A DNA stretch of 64,000 bases from Pseudomonas sp. RIT-PI-AD (GTDB taxonomy: Bacteria; Pseudomonadota; Gammaproteobacteria; Pseudomonadales; Pseudomonadaceae): the NCBI RefSeq assembly GCF_025642785.1, contig NZ_JANZKU010000001.1, positions 248,001-312,000 on the forward strand. The letters run 5' to 3'. Below the pieces are notes generated by a model. That model had not been told where the DNA came from. It ran no database searches and was given only the letters and a program-made list of their open reading frames with translations. The first letter of the stretch is position 1, and each line of letters opens with the position of its first letter. This document shows positions 53,193-62,310 of this stretch, piece by piece. The translations under genes were made by a program, and so were the position numbers.

Positions 53193-53663
53193 ATGGCAGA
53201 CGAACAGGAACAGACTTCCCCCGAGGAGCAGGCGCTGGCGGACGAGTGGGCCGCCGCGCTGGCCGAGGCCGGCGACGATGCCAGCCAGGCCGATATCGAC
53301 GCGATGATGAGCCAGGCCGCCCCGGCCGCTCCCGCCGCCCCGCGCGTGCCGATGGAGGATTTCGCCAGCATGCCGCGGGCCAATGGCCCGGTCAGCCTGG
53401 ACGGTCCCAACCTGGACGTGATCCTGGATATCCCGGTGTCCATCTCCATGGAGGTCGGCAACACCGATATCACCATCCGCAACCTGCTGCAGCTCAACCA
53501 GGGCTCGGTGATCGAACTGGACCGCCTGGCCGGCGAGCCGCTCGACGTGCTGGTCAACGGAACGCTGATCGCCCATGGCGAGGTGGTGGTGGTCAACGAG
53601 AAGTTCGGCATCCGCCTGACCGACGTGATCAGCCCCAGCGAACGCATCAAGCGGCTGCGCTGA
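53193..53663 (+). CDS. fliN: Flagellar motor switch protein FliN
   Basis: 156 residues. The C-terminal SpoA domain is conserved (ILDIPVSISMEVGNTDITIRNLLQLNQGSVIELDRLAGEPLDVLVNG, read in parts, ending RLTDVISPSERIKRLR). The N-terminal 60 residues are acidic and Ala-rich, longer than in enteric FliN, as is normal for Pseudomonas. FliN forms the base of the C ring and helps dock the export ATPase complex. Three bases separate it from fliO. Confidence 0.97.
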   Translation: MADEQEQTSPEEQALADEWAAALAEAGDDASQADIDAMMSQAAPAAPAAPRVPMEDFASMPRANGPVSLDGPNLDVILDIPVSISMEVGNTDITIRNLLQLNQGSVIELDRLAGEPLDVLVNGTLIAHGEVVVVNEKFGIRLTDVISPSERIKRLR

Positions 53664-53666
53664 GCC

Positions 53667-54095
53667 ATGCGCGCACTGATCGCTCTTCTCGCCGCGCCTG
53701 CCGCCGCGTTGGCGGCCGAGCCGGCCAAGGTGGCCGCGCCGACCCTCGCCGGCAGCGGCGTGGGCGGGCAGTTATTGCAACTGTTGGTTGGCCTGTTCCT
53801 GGTGGTGGGCCTGATCTTCCTGCTGGCCTGGCTGCTGCGCCGGGTCCAGCGCCTCAGCCCGCGTTCCGGCGGGCAGGTGATCAAGCTGATCGCCAGCCAG
53901 GCCCTCGGTCCCCGTGATCGCCTGGTGCTGGTGCAGGTCGGTAGCGAACAGGTACTGCTGGGCCTGAGCGCCGGACGCATCGCGCCGTTGCACGTACTCA
54001 AGGAGCCGGTGCATCTTCCCGATGCCGAACCGGCCAGTGCGGAATTCGCCCAGCGCCTGATGGAGTTGCTCGGCAAGGATAAGGACAAGACTTGA
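53667..54095 (+). CDS. fliO: Flagellar biosynthesis protein FliO
   Basis: 142 residues. A probable N-terminal signal-like helix ([13 protein letters not shown]) and one membrane span near residues 35-55 ([22 protein letters not shown]) precede a small cytoplasmic domain ([39 protein letters not shown], in parts). FliO assists assembly of the FliP ring of the export gate. The stop overlaps the fliP start (TGATG). Confidence 0.9.
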   Translation: MRALIALLAAPAAALAAEPAKVAAPTLAGSGVGGQLLQLLVGLFLVVGLIFLLAWLLRRVQRLSPRSGGQVIKLIASQALGPRDRLVLVQVGSEQVLLGLSAGRIAPLHVLKEPVHLPDAEPASAEFAQRLMELLGKDKDKT

Positions 54096-54850
54096 TGGGT
54101 GTCTGGCGTTTTCTCATCGCGCTGGTGCTGGTGGCCTGCGCGCCCCTGGCGCTGGGCGCCGACAATCCCTTGTCGATCCCCGCGATCACCCTGAGCACCA
54201 ACACCCAGGGCCAGCAGGAATACTCGGTCAGCCTGCAGATCCTGCTGATCATGACGGCGCTGAGCTTCATCCCGGCGTTCGTCATGCTGATGACCAGTTT
54301 CACCCGGATCATCATCGTGTTTTCCATCCTGCGTCAGGCCCTGGGATTGCAGCAGACGCCGTCGAACCAGATCCTGCTCGGCCTGGCGCTGTTCCTGACC
54401 CTGTTCATCATGGGCCCGGTGTTCGACCAGATTAACCGCGAGGCGCTGCAGCCCTACCTGAACGAGCAGATGACCGCCCAAGTGGCGATCGACAAGGCGC
54501 AGGGGCCGCTGAAGAACTTCATGCTGGCGCAGACCCGCGAATCCGACCTGGAGCTGTTCGTGCGCTTGTCCAAGCGCACCGACATCGCCACGCCCAACGA
54601 TGCGCCGCTGACCATCCTGGTCCCGGCGTTCGTCACCTCGGAGCTCAAGACCGCCTTCCAGATCGGCTTCATGATCTTCATTCCCTTCCTGATCATCGAC
54701 CTGGTGGTGTCCAGCGTGCTGATGGCCATGGGCATGATGATGCTGTCGCCGCTGATCATTTCCCTGCCGTTCAAGATCATGCTGTTCGTCCTGGTGGACG
54801 GCTGGGCATTGATCATCGGCACCCTGGCCAGCAGTTTCGGCGGTGTGTAA
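54095..54850 (+). CDS. fliP: Flagellar export gate protein FliP
   Basis: 251 residues with a cleavable signal peptide ([21 protein letters not shown]) and four membrane helices. The highly conserved [26 protein letters not shown] and [29 protein letters not shown] type segments are present. FliP with FliQ and FliR builds the export pore. I chose the ATG at 54095; a TTG three bases earlier is in frame. Followed by fliQ after 12 bases. Confidence 0.96.
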   Translation: MGVWRFLIALVLVACAPLALGADNPLSIPAITLSTNTQGQQEYSVSLQILLIMTALSFIPAFVMLMTSFTRIIIVFSILRQALGLQQTPSNQILLGLALFLTLFIMGPVFDQINREALQPYLNEQMTAQVAIDKAQGPLKNFMLAQTRESDLELFVRLSKRTDIATPNDAPLTILVPAFVTSELKTAFQIGFMIFIPFLIIDLVVSSVLMAMGMMMLSPLIISLPFKIMLFVLVDGWALIIGTLASSFGGV

Positions 54851-54862
54851 CGGAGGCTCGAA

Positions 54863-55132
54863 ATGACGCCCGAAGTCGCGGTTGACCTGTTCCGCCAAGC
54901 GCTGTGGCTGACCGCCATGATGGTGACCGTGCTGGTCATCCCGAGCCTGCTGGTGGGGCTGGTGGTGGCGATGTTCCAGGCGGCGACGCAAATCAACGAA
55001 CAGACCCTGAGCTTCCTGCCGCGCCTGCTGGTCATGCTCTTCACCCTGATCTGGGCCGGGCCTTGGCTGACCCGGGAGTTCATGGAGTACATGCAGACGC
55101 TGATCCAGAACATCCCGCAGTTGATCGGCTGA
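54863..55132 (+). CDS. fliQ: Flagellar export gate protein FliQ
   Basis: 89 residues with two membrane helices (LTAMMVTVLVIPSLLVGLVVAM and FLPRLLVMLFTLIWAGPWLT region). The conserved FQAATQINEQTLSFLPRLL loop is exact for the family. FliQ wraps around the FliP/FliR pore. Ribosome site GGAGG precedes the ATG. Six bases separate its stop from fliR. Confidence 0.96.
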   Translation: MTPEVAVDLFRQALWLTAMMVTVLVIPSLLVGLVVAMFQAATQINEQTLSFLPRLLVMLFTLIWAGPWLTREFMEYMQTLIQNIPQLIG

Positions 55133-55138
55133 TCGGCG

Positions 55139-55918
55139 ATGCTGGAATTGAGCAATGCGCAGATCGGCGGCTGGGTGGGCAGCTTCACCCTGCCGCTGTT
55201 CCGCGTGGCCGCCTTCCTGATGACCATGCCGCTGATCGGTACCAGCCTGGTGCCGGTGCGGGTGCGCCTCTACCTCTCGCTGGCGTTCTGCATTGTGTTG
55301 ATGCCGGTGCTGCCGCCGATGCCCGAGGTGGACGCCATCAGCTTCAAGGCCTTCACCCTGATCGCCGAACAGATCCTGGTGGGCGCCATGCTGGGGTTCA
55401 CCTTGCAGTTGTTCTTCCACGCCTTCGTGGTCGCCGGGCAGATCATCGCGGTGCAGATGGGCCTGGGCTTCGCCTCGATGATCGACCCGACCAACGGGGT
55501 CTCGGTGCCGGTGATCGGGCAATTCTTCACCATGCTGGTGACCCTGCTGTTCCTGGCCATGAATGGCCACCTGGTGGCGTTCGAGGTGCTCGCCGAAAGC
55601 TTCGTCACGTTGCCGGTGGGCGGCGGGGGGCTGACCAGCCAGCATTATTGGGAACTGGCCGGCAAGCTGGGCTGGGTCCTGGGCGCCGGCCTGTTGCTGG
55701 CATTGCCGGCGATCACTTCGCTGCTGGTGGTCAACCTGGCCCTCGGGGTGATGACCCGCGCGGCGCCGCAATTGAACATCTTCAGCATTGGCTTCCCGCT
55801 GACCCTGGTCCTGGGCCTGGTCATCGTGTGGTTGAGCATGGCGGACATCCTGTCGCAGTATCAGGTCCTCGCCAGCGATGCCCTGCAGATGCTGCGCGAA
55901 CTGGCGCGGGCTCCATGA
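55139..55918 (+). CDS. fliR: Flagellar export gate protein FliR
   Basis: 259 residues with six predicted membrane helices (for example FTLPLFRVAAFLMTMPLIG and LYLSLAFCIVLMPVLPPM). The conserved VAGQIIAVQMGLGFASMIDPTNG loop is present. FliR completes the FliPQR pore and contacts FlhB. It lies within the fliLMNOPQR operon with flhB 32 bases downstream. No unusual feature. Confidence 0.95.
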   Translation: MLELSNAQIGGWVGSFTLPLFRVAAFLMTMPLIGTSLVPVRVRLYLSLAFCIVLMPVLPPMPEVDAISFKAFTLIAEQILVGAMLGFTLQLFFHAFVVAGQIIAVQMGLGFASMIDPTNGVSVPVIGQFFTMLVTLLFLAMNGHLVAFEVLAESFVTLPVGGGGLTSQHYWELAGKLGWVLGAGLLLALPAITSLLVVNLALGVMTRAAPQLNIFSIGFPLTLVLGLVIVWLSMADILSQYQVLASDALQMLRELARAP

Positions 55919-55950
55919 CCGCGGCGTCGATGCACGGGAGGCGGTGATCC

Positions 55951-57087
55951 ATGGCCGAGAGCGAAAGCGGTGCCGACAAGAGCGAGGAGCCCACGGAGAA
56001 ACGGCGTCGAGAGACCCGTGAAAAGGGCCAGATCGCCCGTTCCCGCGAGCTGAACACCCTGGCGGTGACCCTGGCGGGAGCGGGCGGGCTGTTGGTCACC
56101 GGCGGCAGCCTGGCGAACATGATGATGGGGCTGATGCGCTTCAACTTCAGCCTGCCGCGCGAGGCCCTGCTCGACGAGGGCTCCATGGTCCTCTGGTTGG
56201 TCGATTCCGGGAAGATGGCGCTGGACGCGATCATGCCCCTGCTGCTGACCCTGCTCGCCGCCTCCATCATCGGCCCCATCGCCCTGGGCGGCTGGCTGTT
56301 CTCGGCGGAGGCCATGGCGCCCAAGTTCAGCCGGATGAACCCGCTGGAAGGGCTCAAGCGGATGTTCTCGCCGAAGGCCCTGGTGGAGTTGTTCAAGGCC
56401 CTCGGCAAGTTTTTCGTCCTGCTGCTGGTGGCGTTGGGCGTGTTGATCTCGGATAAGCATGCCTTGCTCAGCATTGGCAGCGAGCCCCTCGACCAGGCGA
56501 TCATGCACAGCGTCCAGGTGGTCGGTTGGAGCGCCCTGTGGCTGGCGTGCGGGTTGATCATCATCGCCGCGGTGGACGTGCCTTACCAGCTCTGGGACAG
56601 CAAGCAGAAGCTGATGATGACCAAGCAGGAGGTCCGCGACGAATACAAGGACAGCGAGGGCAAGCCCGAAGTCAAGTCGCGTATCCGCCAATTGCAACGG
56701 GAGGTCGCCGAGCGGCGGATGATGGCCGCGGTGCCGGATGCCGACGTGGTGATCACCAACCCGACCCACTTCGCGGTGGCGTTGAAATACGATCCCAGCA
56801 AGGGCAATGCGCCGGTCCTGCTGGCAAAGGGTGGCGACTTCCTGGCCCTGAAGATTCGCGAGATCGCCCAGGAAAACAAGGTCACCCTGATGGAGTCGCC
56901 GGCGCTGGCACGGGCGGTGTACTACTCCACCGAACTCGATCGCGAGATTCCCGCGGGGCTCTATCTGGCGGTGGCGCAGGTGTTGGCCTACGTCTATCAG
57001 TTCAAGCAATTCCGCGCCGGCAAGGGCAAGCGCCCCGCGCCCTTGAAGGACGTTCCGATTCCGCCGGATCTGCGGCGCGACGAGTGA
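55951..57087 (+). CDS. flhB: Flagellar export switch protein FlhB
   Basis: 378 residues. An acidic/basic N-terminus (ESGADKSEEPTEKRRRETRE) precedes four membrane helices and a cytoplasmic domain with the autocleavage motif NPTH (Asn270-His273). Cleavage lets FlhB switch from rod/hook to filament substrates when FliK signals. The linker RQLQREVAERRMMAAVPDADVVITNPTHFAV (in parts) is canonical. Last gene of the operon; a GC hairpin separates it from the convergent sodC. Confidence 0.97.
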   Translation: MAESESGADKSEEPTEKRRRETREKGQIARSRELNTLAVTLAGAGGLLVTGGSLANMMMGLMRFNFSLPREALLDEGSMVLWLVDSGKMALDAIMPLLLTLLAASIIGPIALGGWLFSAEAMAPKFSRMNPLEGLKRMFSPKALVELFKALGKFFVLLLVALGVLISDKHALLSIGSEPLDQAIMHSVQVVGWSALWLACGLIIIAAVDVPYQLWDSKQKLMMTKQEVRDEYKDSEGKPEVKSRIRQLQREVAERRMMAAVPDADVVITNPTHFAVALKYDPSKGNAPVLLAKGGDFLALKIREIAQENKVTLMESPALARAVYYSTELDREIPAGLYLAVAQVLAYVYQFKQFRAGKGKRPAPLKDVPIPPDLRRDE

Positions 57088-57128
57088 AGGGACTGGGTCG
57101 AGGGAAAGGGTAGGTCGAGGCAGCGGTT

Positions 57129-57151
57129 GGACGGCCGCGGGGCGGCCGTCC
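57129..57151. terminator. GC hairpin between flhB and sodC
   Basis: GGACGGCCGC / GCGGCCGTCC, 10-bp perfect stem with a 3-base loop, between two convergent genes. No U-tract; could serve as a bidirectional transcription barrier. Confidence 0.5.
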
Positions 57152-57159
57152 GGGTAGGG

Positions 57160-57681
57160 TTACTGGATCACGCCGCAAGCGATGCGGGCGCCACCGCCGC
57201 CGACCGGCTTGGGATGATCGGAGTGGTTGTCCCCGCCCTCGTGGACCATCAGCGCATGGCCTTTGATCTCGTCGAGGCTTTTCAGGCGTGGCGCGAGCAC
57301 CGGCTGATTAGCCTTGCCATCCGCCGTCACCAGCAGCGCGGGCAGGTCGCCGAGATGGCCGGCGCCCCAGGGCTCGCCGTGGGTGGCGGTGTTCTTCGGG
57401 TCCCAGTGGCCGCCGGCGGCTTCGGCCGCGGAGGGCTTGCCTTCCTTTTCCGCCGAGGCGCAGCTCGGGTTGGCGTGGATGTGGAAACCGTGCACGCCCG
57501 GCTTCAGGCCACTGAGGTTGGGCCTGAACACCAGGCCGTAGTCGGTGCTTTCGACGCTGACACTGCCGACGTTCTTGCCGATGCCCTTGGCGTCTACCGC
57601 CGTCAGGGGAACGTTGAGGGTTTCCGCTTGTACGGCCATTACCGAGCAACCGGCCAATGCCGCGATCATCCATTTCTTCAT
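57160..57681 (-). CDS. sodC: Periplasmic Cu/Zn superoxide dismutase
   Basis: 173 residues with a signal peptide ([19 protein letters not shown], cleavage before ETLNV). Metal ligands are visible in [35 protein letters not shown] and the C-terminal [31 protein letters not shown] (in parts); the disulfide cysteines are both present. It removes superoxide in the periplasm. I chose the ATG at 57681 with a GGGAG site; the frame is open further up to 57795 but that part lacks a signal. It is transcribed against the flagellar operons and is not a usual member of them. Confidence 0.93.
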   Translation of the reverse strand: MKKWMIAALAGCSVMAVQAETLNVPLTAVDAKGIGKNVGSVSVESTDYGLVFRPNLSGLKPGVHGFHIHANPSCASAEKEGKPSAAEAAGGHWDPKNTATHGEPWGAGHLGDLPALLVTADGKANQPVLAPRLKSLDEIKGHALMVHEGGDNHSDHPKPVGGGGARIACGVIQ

Positions 57682-57853
57682 CGAAGAGACTCCCGTCAGT
57701 GTTTCATCCGGACATCCGGGTGGATGCCCCGTGTGCAGTCTGACTCGCCCGGGCCGCCAGGGTTCGGCTTGGCTGCCGGCGGTCCGCCATGGCAATCAGG
57801 AACCCTGGCCTGGAAGGCGCGCCGGCCGGACCTCCGGCGAAAGGCGCTGCAAG

Positions 57854-57870
57854 TTGGTGAGGTTCTTGCA
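57854..57870 (+). promoter_or_regulatory. Candidate sigma-54 promoter of flhA-flhF-fleN-fliA
   Basis: TTGGTGAG-N4-TTGCA with exact GG-N10-GC spacing. The -12 and first half of -24 match; CAC is replaced by TGA. It ends 56 bases before flhA. flhA is an RpoN/FleQ target in P. aeruginosa. Confidence 0.6.
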
Positions 57871-57926
57871 CTGACCCTGTCGGGCGGAATATCCGCGTCA
57901 AAAGTTTGAATCGCCGGGGTATCCAC

Positions 57927-60056
57927 GTGGCAGTCGACCGTTCTCAATTGATCAGTTCCTTCCGCAGCAGCGCGCAGGGCCTGAGTCGCGGCAACCTCGG
58001 CGTACCGCTGCTGGTGCTGACCATGCTCGGCATGATGACCTTGCCGGTCCCGCCGTTCCTGCTCGACGTCTTCTTCACCTTCAACATCGCCCTGTCCATC
58101 GTGGTCCTGCTGGTCAGCGTGTATGCCCTGCGGCCGCTGGACTTCGCCGTATTCCCCACCATTCTGCTGGTCGCCACCCTGCTGCGCCTGGCGCTGAACG
58201 TCGCGTCGACCCGGGTGGTGCTGCTGCATGGCCAGGAGGGGCACGAGGCCGCGGGCAAGGTGATCCAGGCGTTCGGCGACGTCGTGGTCGGCGGCAACTA
58301 CGTGGTGGGTGCGGTAGTGTTCGCCATCCTGATGATCATCAACTTCGTGGTGGTCACCAAGGGCGCCGGGCGGATTTCCGAGGTGAGCGCGCGATTCACC
58401 CTGGACGCCATGCCCGGCAAGCAGATGGCCATCGACGCCGACCTCAACGCCGGCCTCATCGAACAGGCCGAAGCCAAGCGGCGTCGGGTGGAAGTGGCCC
58501 AGGAGGCCGACTTCTACGGCTCCATGGACGGCGCCAGCAAGTTCGTCCGCGGTGACGCCGTGGCTGGCCTGCTGATCCTGTTCATCAACCTGATCGGCGG
58601 CATGGCCATCGGTATGTTGCAGCACGGTCTGGGCTTCGGCGACGCCGGGCGCATCTATGCCTTGTTGACCATCGGTGACGGCCTGGTCGCCCAGATTCCC
58701 TCGCTGCTGCTGTCCACCGCCGCGGCGATCATGGTGACCCGTGTGTCCAGTTCCGAGGACATGGGGCAACAGGTCAACCGGCAGATGTTCGCCTCGCCGA
58801 AGGCCCTGGCGGTCTCGGCGGCCATCCTCATCGCCATGGGCCTGGTGCCGGGCATGCCCCACGTCTCCTTCCTCGGGCTCGGCCTGATGGCCGCGGGTGG
58901 CGCTTACTGGATCTGGAACAAGCATCGCAAGACCGAAGTGGCCGCAGCCCAGGAAGTCCAGCGCCAACAAGAACTACTCCCCGCCCAGCGTCCGCAGGAA
59001 ACCAAGGAACTGGGCTGGGACGACGTGACCCCGGTGGACATGGTCGGCCTGGAAGTGGGGTACCGGTTGATTCCTCTGGTGGACCGCAACCAGGGTGGAC
59101 AACTGCTCGCGCGGATCAAGGGGGTTCGCAAGAAGCTCTCCCAGGAAATGGGCTTCCTGATGCCCTCGGTGCATATCCGCGACAACCTCGATCTGCTGCC
59201 CAACGCCTACCGGCTGACCCTCATGGGCGTCAGCGTCGCCGAGGCGGAGGTCTATCCCGACCGCGAGCTGGCGATCAACCCGGGACAGGTGTTCGGCACC
59301 CTGAACGGCATCGCCGCCAAGGACCCGGCGTTCGGCCTGGAAGCGGTATGGATCGACGTTGCCCAGCGCGACCAGGCGCAGACCCTCGGCTACACCGTGG
59401 TGGACGCCAGCACCGTGGTGGCCACGCACCTGAACCAGGTCCTGCACAAGCATGCCCACGAGCTGCTGGGGCACGAGGAAGTCCAGCAACTCATGCAGTT
59501 GCTGGCGAAGAGTTCGCCCAAGCTGGCCGAGGAACTGGTCCCGGGTATGGTCTCGTTGTCGACCCTGCTCAAGGTCTTGCAGTCGTTGTTGCAGGAGCAG
59601 GTGCCGGTGCGGGACATCCGGACCATCGCCGAGGCCATCGCCAACGTCGCACCGAAGAGTCAAGATCCCGCCGCGATGGTGGCGGCGGTTCGCGTCGCGC
59701 TGTCCCGCGCAATCGTGCAGAACATCGTGGGACTAGAGCCCGAGCTGCCTGTGATCACCCTCGAGCCCAGGTTGGAACAGATATTGCTCAACAGTCTACA
59801 GAAGGCCGGGCAAGGCTCCGAGGACGGCATCCTCCTCGAACCGGGCATGGCCGAGAAACTGCAACGTTCTCTGGTGGAAGCGGCACAGCGTCAGGAAATG
59901 CTCGGCAAGCCGGCGATCTTGCTGGTGGCCGGTCCGGTTCGTGCGATGCTTTCGCGCTTCGCGCGTCTCGCGGTACCGAGCATGAATGTGCTGGCGTACC
60001 AAGAAATCCCGGATAACAAGCAGGTCACCATCGTCGCCACCGTGGGTCAGAATTAA
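57927..60056 (+). CDS. flhA: Flagellar export gate protein FlhA
   Basis: 709 residues. Eight membrane helices in the N-terminal half, with the conserved TLLRLALNVASTRVVLLHGQ, VRGDAVAGLLILFINLIGG and FHIPEP-like cytoplasmic FPIP region; the C-terminal half is the soluble domain that docks chaperones (QLLARIKGVRKKLSQEMGFLMPSVHIRDNL, in parts). I chose the GTG at 57927 because a GGGG site sits upstream and the Pseudomonas N-terminus is VDRxQLI; a TTG at 57906 adds seven residues. First gene of the flhA-flhF-fleN-fliA unit. Confidence 0.95.
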   Translation: MAVDRSQLISSFRSSAQGLSRGNLGVPLLVLTMLGMMTLPVPPFLLDVFFTFNIALSIVVLLVSVYALRPLDFAVFPTILLVATLLRLALNVASTRVVLLHGQEGHEAAGKVIQAFGDVVVGGNYVVGAVVFAILMIINFVVVTKGAGRISEVSARFTLDAMPGKQMAIDADLNAGLIEQAEAKRRRVEVAQEADFYGSMDGASKFVRGDAVAGLLILFINLIGGMAIGMLQHGLGFGDAGRIYALLTIGDGLVAQIPSLLLSTAAAIMVTRVSSSEDMGQQVNRQMFASPKALAVSAAILIAMGLVPGMPHVSFLGLGLMAAGGAYWIWNKHRKTEVAAAQEVQRQQELLPAQRPQETKELGWDDVTPVDMVGLEVGYRLIPLVDRNQGGQLLARIKGVRKKLSQEMGFLMPSVHIRDNLDLLPNAYRLTLMGVSVAEAEVYPDRELAINPGQVFGTLNGIAAKDPAFGLEAVWIDVAQRDQAQTLGYTVVDASTVVATHLNQVLHKHAHELLGHEEVQQLMQLLAKSSPKLAEELVPGMVSLSTLLKVLQSLLQEQVPVRDIRTIAEAIANVAPKSQDPAAMVAAVRVALSRAIVQNIVGLEPELPVITLEPRLEQILLNSLQKAGQGSEDGILLEPGMAEKLQRSLVEAAQRQEMLGKPAILLVAGPVRAMLSRFARLAVPSMNVLAYQEIPDNKQVTIVATVGQN

Positions 60057-60071
60057 CCGAGGTTCCAGGCC

Positions 60072-61400
60072 ATGCAAGTCAAACGCTTCTTTGCCGCCGA
60101 TATGCGTCAAGCCATGAAGCTGGTCCGCGACGAATTGGGCGCGGACGCTGCGATCATCGGTAATCGCCGGGTAGCCGGCGGCGTCGAGCTGACCGCTGCG
60201 CTGGATTACCAGACCCCGACGCCGCCACCCGCGAAGGCTTTGCCGAATCCGGCCTTGGAAGCGGAGTTGCGCAAGACCCAGGCGCGCCTGGCGAATGCCA
60301 AGACCGAACTGAGCATCCGTGCCCAGGACGCCGGCCTGAAAGACCGTCAAATGTTCGCCGCCGAGGCTGCCGGCATGCCGCCGGACAGCCTGGCGGCGGT
60401 GCTGCGCCAGCAACGCGCGCCGGCCAAACCGGCCGCCGCGGCCGAGGCGGGCGGCGACAAGATCGCCCTCGACGCGATGCGCAGCGAATTGCTGGGCTTG
60501 CGCGAACTGATCGAAGTGCAGTTGGGCTCCATCGCCTGGGGCCAAGTGCGCAATCGCCGTCCGCAGGAGGCGGGGCTGTGGCGCCGCCTGCAACGCATGG
60601 GGCTGTCGGCGGAGCTCTCCAGAGCCCTGTTGGACCGCGTGGCGCCCATCGACGAACCGCGCCTGGCCTGGCGGAACCTGCTGGCGCATTTCGCCCGGGC
60701 GATCCAAACGCCCAAGCTGGAACCGCTCGAGGAAGGTGGGGTGATCGCGCTGGTGGGCCCTGCCGGCATGGGCAAGACCACCACGCTGGCGAAACTGGCG
60801 GCGCGTTATGTGCTGAAATATGGCGCGCAGAGCATCGCGTTGGTGAGCATGGACAGCTACCGTATCGGTGCCCAGGAACAATTGAAGACCCTTGGGCGCA
60901 TTCTCAACGTGTCCGTGACCCAGGTGGACCCGGGCGAATCCCTGACCCAGGCATTGGCACCGCTGGCGCGCAAGCGCGTGGTATTGATCGATACCGCCGG
61001 CTTGCCCGCCAACGACCCGGGATTGCGCATGCAACTGGAAAGTTTGGCCAGCCGCGGGGTCAAAGCGAAGAATTATCTGGTTTTGGCAACGACCAGCCAG
61101 AGCCAAGTGCTGAAGGCCGCCTACCATAGTTACAAGCGCTGCGGTCTTTCCGGGTGCATCCTGACCAAGCTGGACGAGGCCGCGAGCCTTGGCGAAGCGT
61201 TAGGCCTGGCCATCAGCCAGCACCTGCCGGTAGCCTATGTGACGGACGGGCCGCGAATCCCCGACGATCTGCAGGTATCGCGCAGTCATCAGTTGGTCAG
61301 CCGGGCGGTCAGCCTGCAGGCGCCGGAAGAGCCGAGCGAAGAAGCGATGGCCGATCTGTTCGCCGGTTTGTACGAAAACCCGGCGCGGCGTGTTGGATGA
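60072..61400 (+). CDS. flhF: SRP-type GTPase FlhF
   Basis: 442 residues. N-terminal B domain (MQVKRFFAADMRQAMKLVRDELGADAAIIGNRRV, in parts), a linker, and the NG domain with P-loop GPAGMGKTTT near 229, the VSMDSYRIGAQEQL motif, LIDTAGL (G3) and LTKLDEA (G4). FlhF sets the polar site of the flagellum. It follows flhA by 15 bases. Presence with FleN strongly indicates a polar, number-controlled flagellum. Confidence 0.97.
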   Translation: MQVKRFFAADMRQAMKLVRDELGADAAIIGNRRVAGGVELTAALDYQTPTPPPAKALPNPALEAELRKTQARLANAKTELSIRAQDAGLKDRQMFAAEAAGMPPDSLAAVLRQQRAPAKPAAAAEAGGDKIALDAMRSELLGLRELIEVQLGSIAWGQVRNRRPQEAGLWRRLQRMGLSAELSRALLDRVAPIDEPRLAWRNLLAHFARAIQTPKLEPLEEGGVIALVGPAGMGKTTTLAKLAARYVLKYGAQSIALVSMDSYRIGAQEQLKTLGRILNVSVTQVDPGESLTQALAPLARKRVVLIDTAGLPANDPGLRMQLESLASRGVKAKNYLVLATTSQSQVLKAAYHSYKRCGLSGCILTKLDEAASLGEALGLAISQHLPVAYVTDGPRIPDDLQVSRSHQLVSRAVSLQAPEEPSEEAMADLFAGLYENPARRVG

Positions 61401-61473
61401 ACAATCAGCCCTTTCCCCGAAAGCGGCTTAGCGAGCCAAGTGGCCTGTCGACGTTACAAGGTGTGTAAAAACC

Positions 61474-62310
61474 ATGGGTAGTATGCATCCCGTTCAGGTG
61501 ATCGCAGTGACCGGCGGCAAGGGCGGCGTCGGCAAGACCAATGTGTCTGTGAACCTGTCCCTGGCACTCGCCGACCTTGGCCGGCGGGTCATGTTGCTGG
61601 ATGCCGACCTGGGGCTCGCCAACGTCGACGTCCTGCTCGGCCTGACGCCCAAGCGCACCCTCGCCGACGTGATCGACGGCGCCTGCGAATTGCGCGACGT
61701 GTTGATCCCCGGCCCCGGCGGTATCCGTGTGGTGCCCGCGGCGTCCGGCACCCAGAGCATGGTCCAGCTCTCGCCCATGCAGCATGCCGGCCTGATCCAG
61801 GCGTTCAGCGACATCAGCGAGAATCTCGATGTGTTGGTGATCGACACCGCGGCCGGCATCGGCGACGCAGTGGTGAGTTTCGTCCGCGCGGCCCAGGAAG
61901 TGATGGTGGTGGTGTGCGACGAGCCGACCTCCATCACCGACGCCTATGCGCTCATCAAATTGCTCAATCGCGACTACGGCATGAATCGCTTCCGCGTACT
62001 GGCCAATATGGCGCACAGTCCGCAGGAGGGTCGCAATCTCTTTGCTAAGCTCACCAAGGTGACCGATCGTTTTCTCGACGATGTCGCGCTTCAGTACGTC
62101 GGTGCGGTGCCCTACGATGAGTCGGTGCGCAAGGCAGTGCAGAAGCAGCGCGCGGTCTATGAAGCTTTCCCGCGCTCGAAATGCGCACTGGCGTTCAAGG
62201 CGATCGCCCAGAAAGTCGACAGTTGGCCGCTTCCGGCCAACCCGCGCGGCCATCTGGAGTTCTTCGTCGAGCGACTGGTGCAGCAACCGATCGCGGGAAC
62301 GGCGGTATGA
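61474..62310 (+). CDS. fleN: Flagellar number regulator FleN (FlhG)
   Basis: 278 residues of the ParA/MinD family. The deviant Walker A GGKGGVGKT is at residues 14-22, followed by LLDADLGLANVDVLLG and DTAAGIGDAVVSF (Walker B). FleN binds FleQ and blocks its ATPase activity, keeping the flagellum number low; together with c-di-GMP it switches FleQ function. The start ATG 61474 has AAGGTG upstream. Its stop overlaps the fliA start (ATGA). Confidence 0.97.
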   Translation: MGSMHPVQVIAVTGGKGGVGKTNVSVNLSLALADLGRRVMLLDADLGLANVDVLLGLTPKRTLADVIDGACELRDVLIPGPGGIRVVPAASGTQSMVQLSPMQHAGLIQAFSDISENLDVLVIDTAAGIGDAVVSFVRAAQEVMVVVCDEPTSITDAYALIKLLNRDYGMNRFRVLANMAHSPQEGRNLFAKLTKVTDRFLDDVALQYVGAVPYDESVRKAVQKQRAVYEAFPRSKCALAFKAIAQKVDSWPLPANPRGHLEFFVERLVQQPIAGTAV

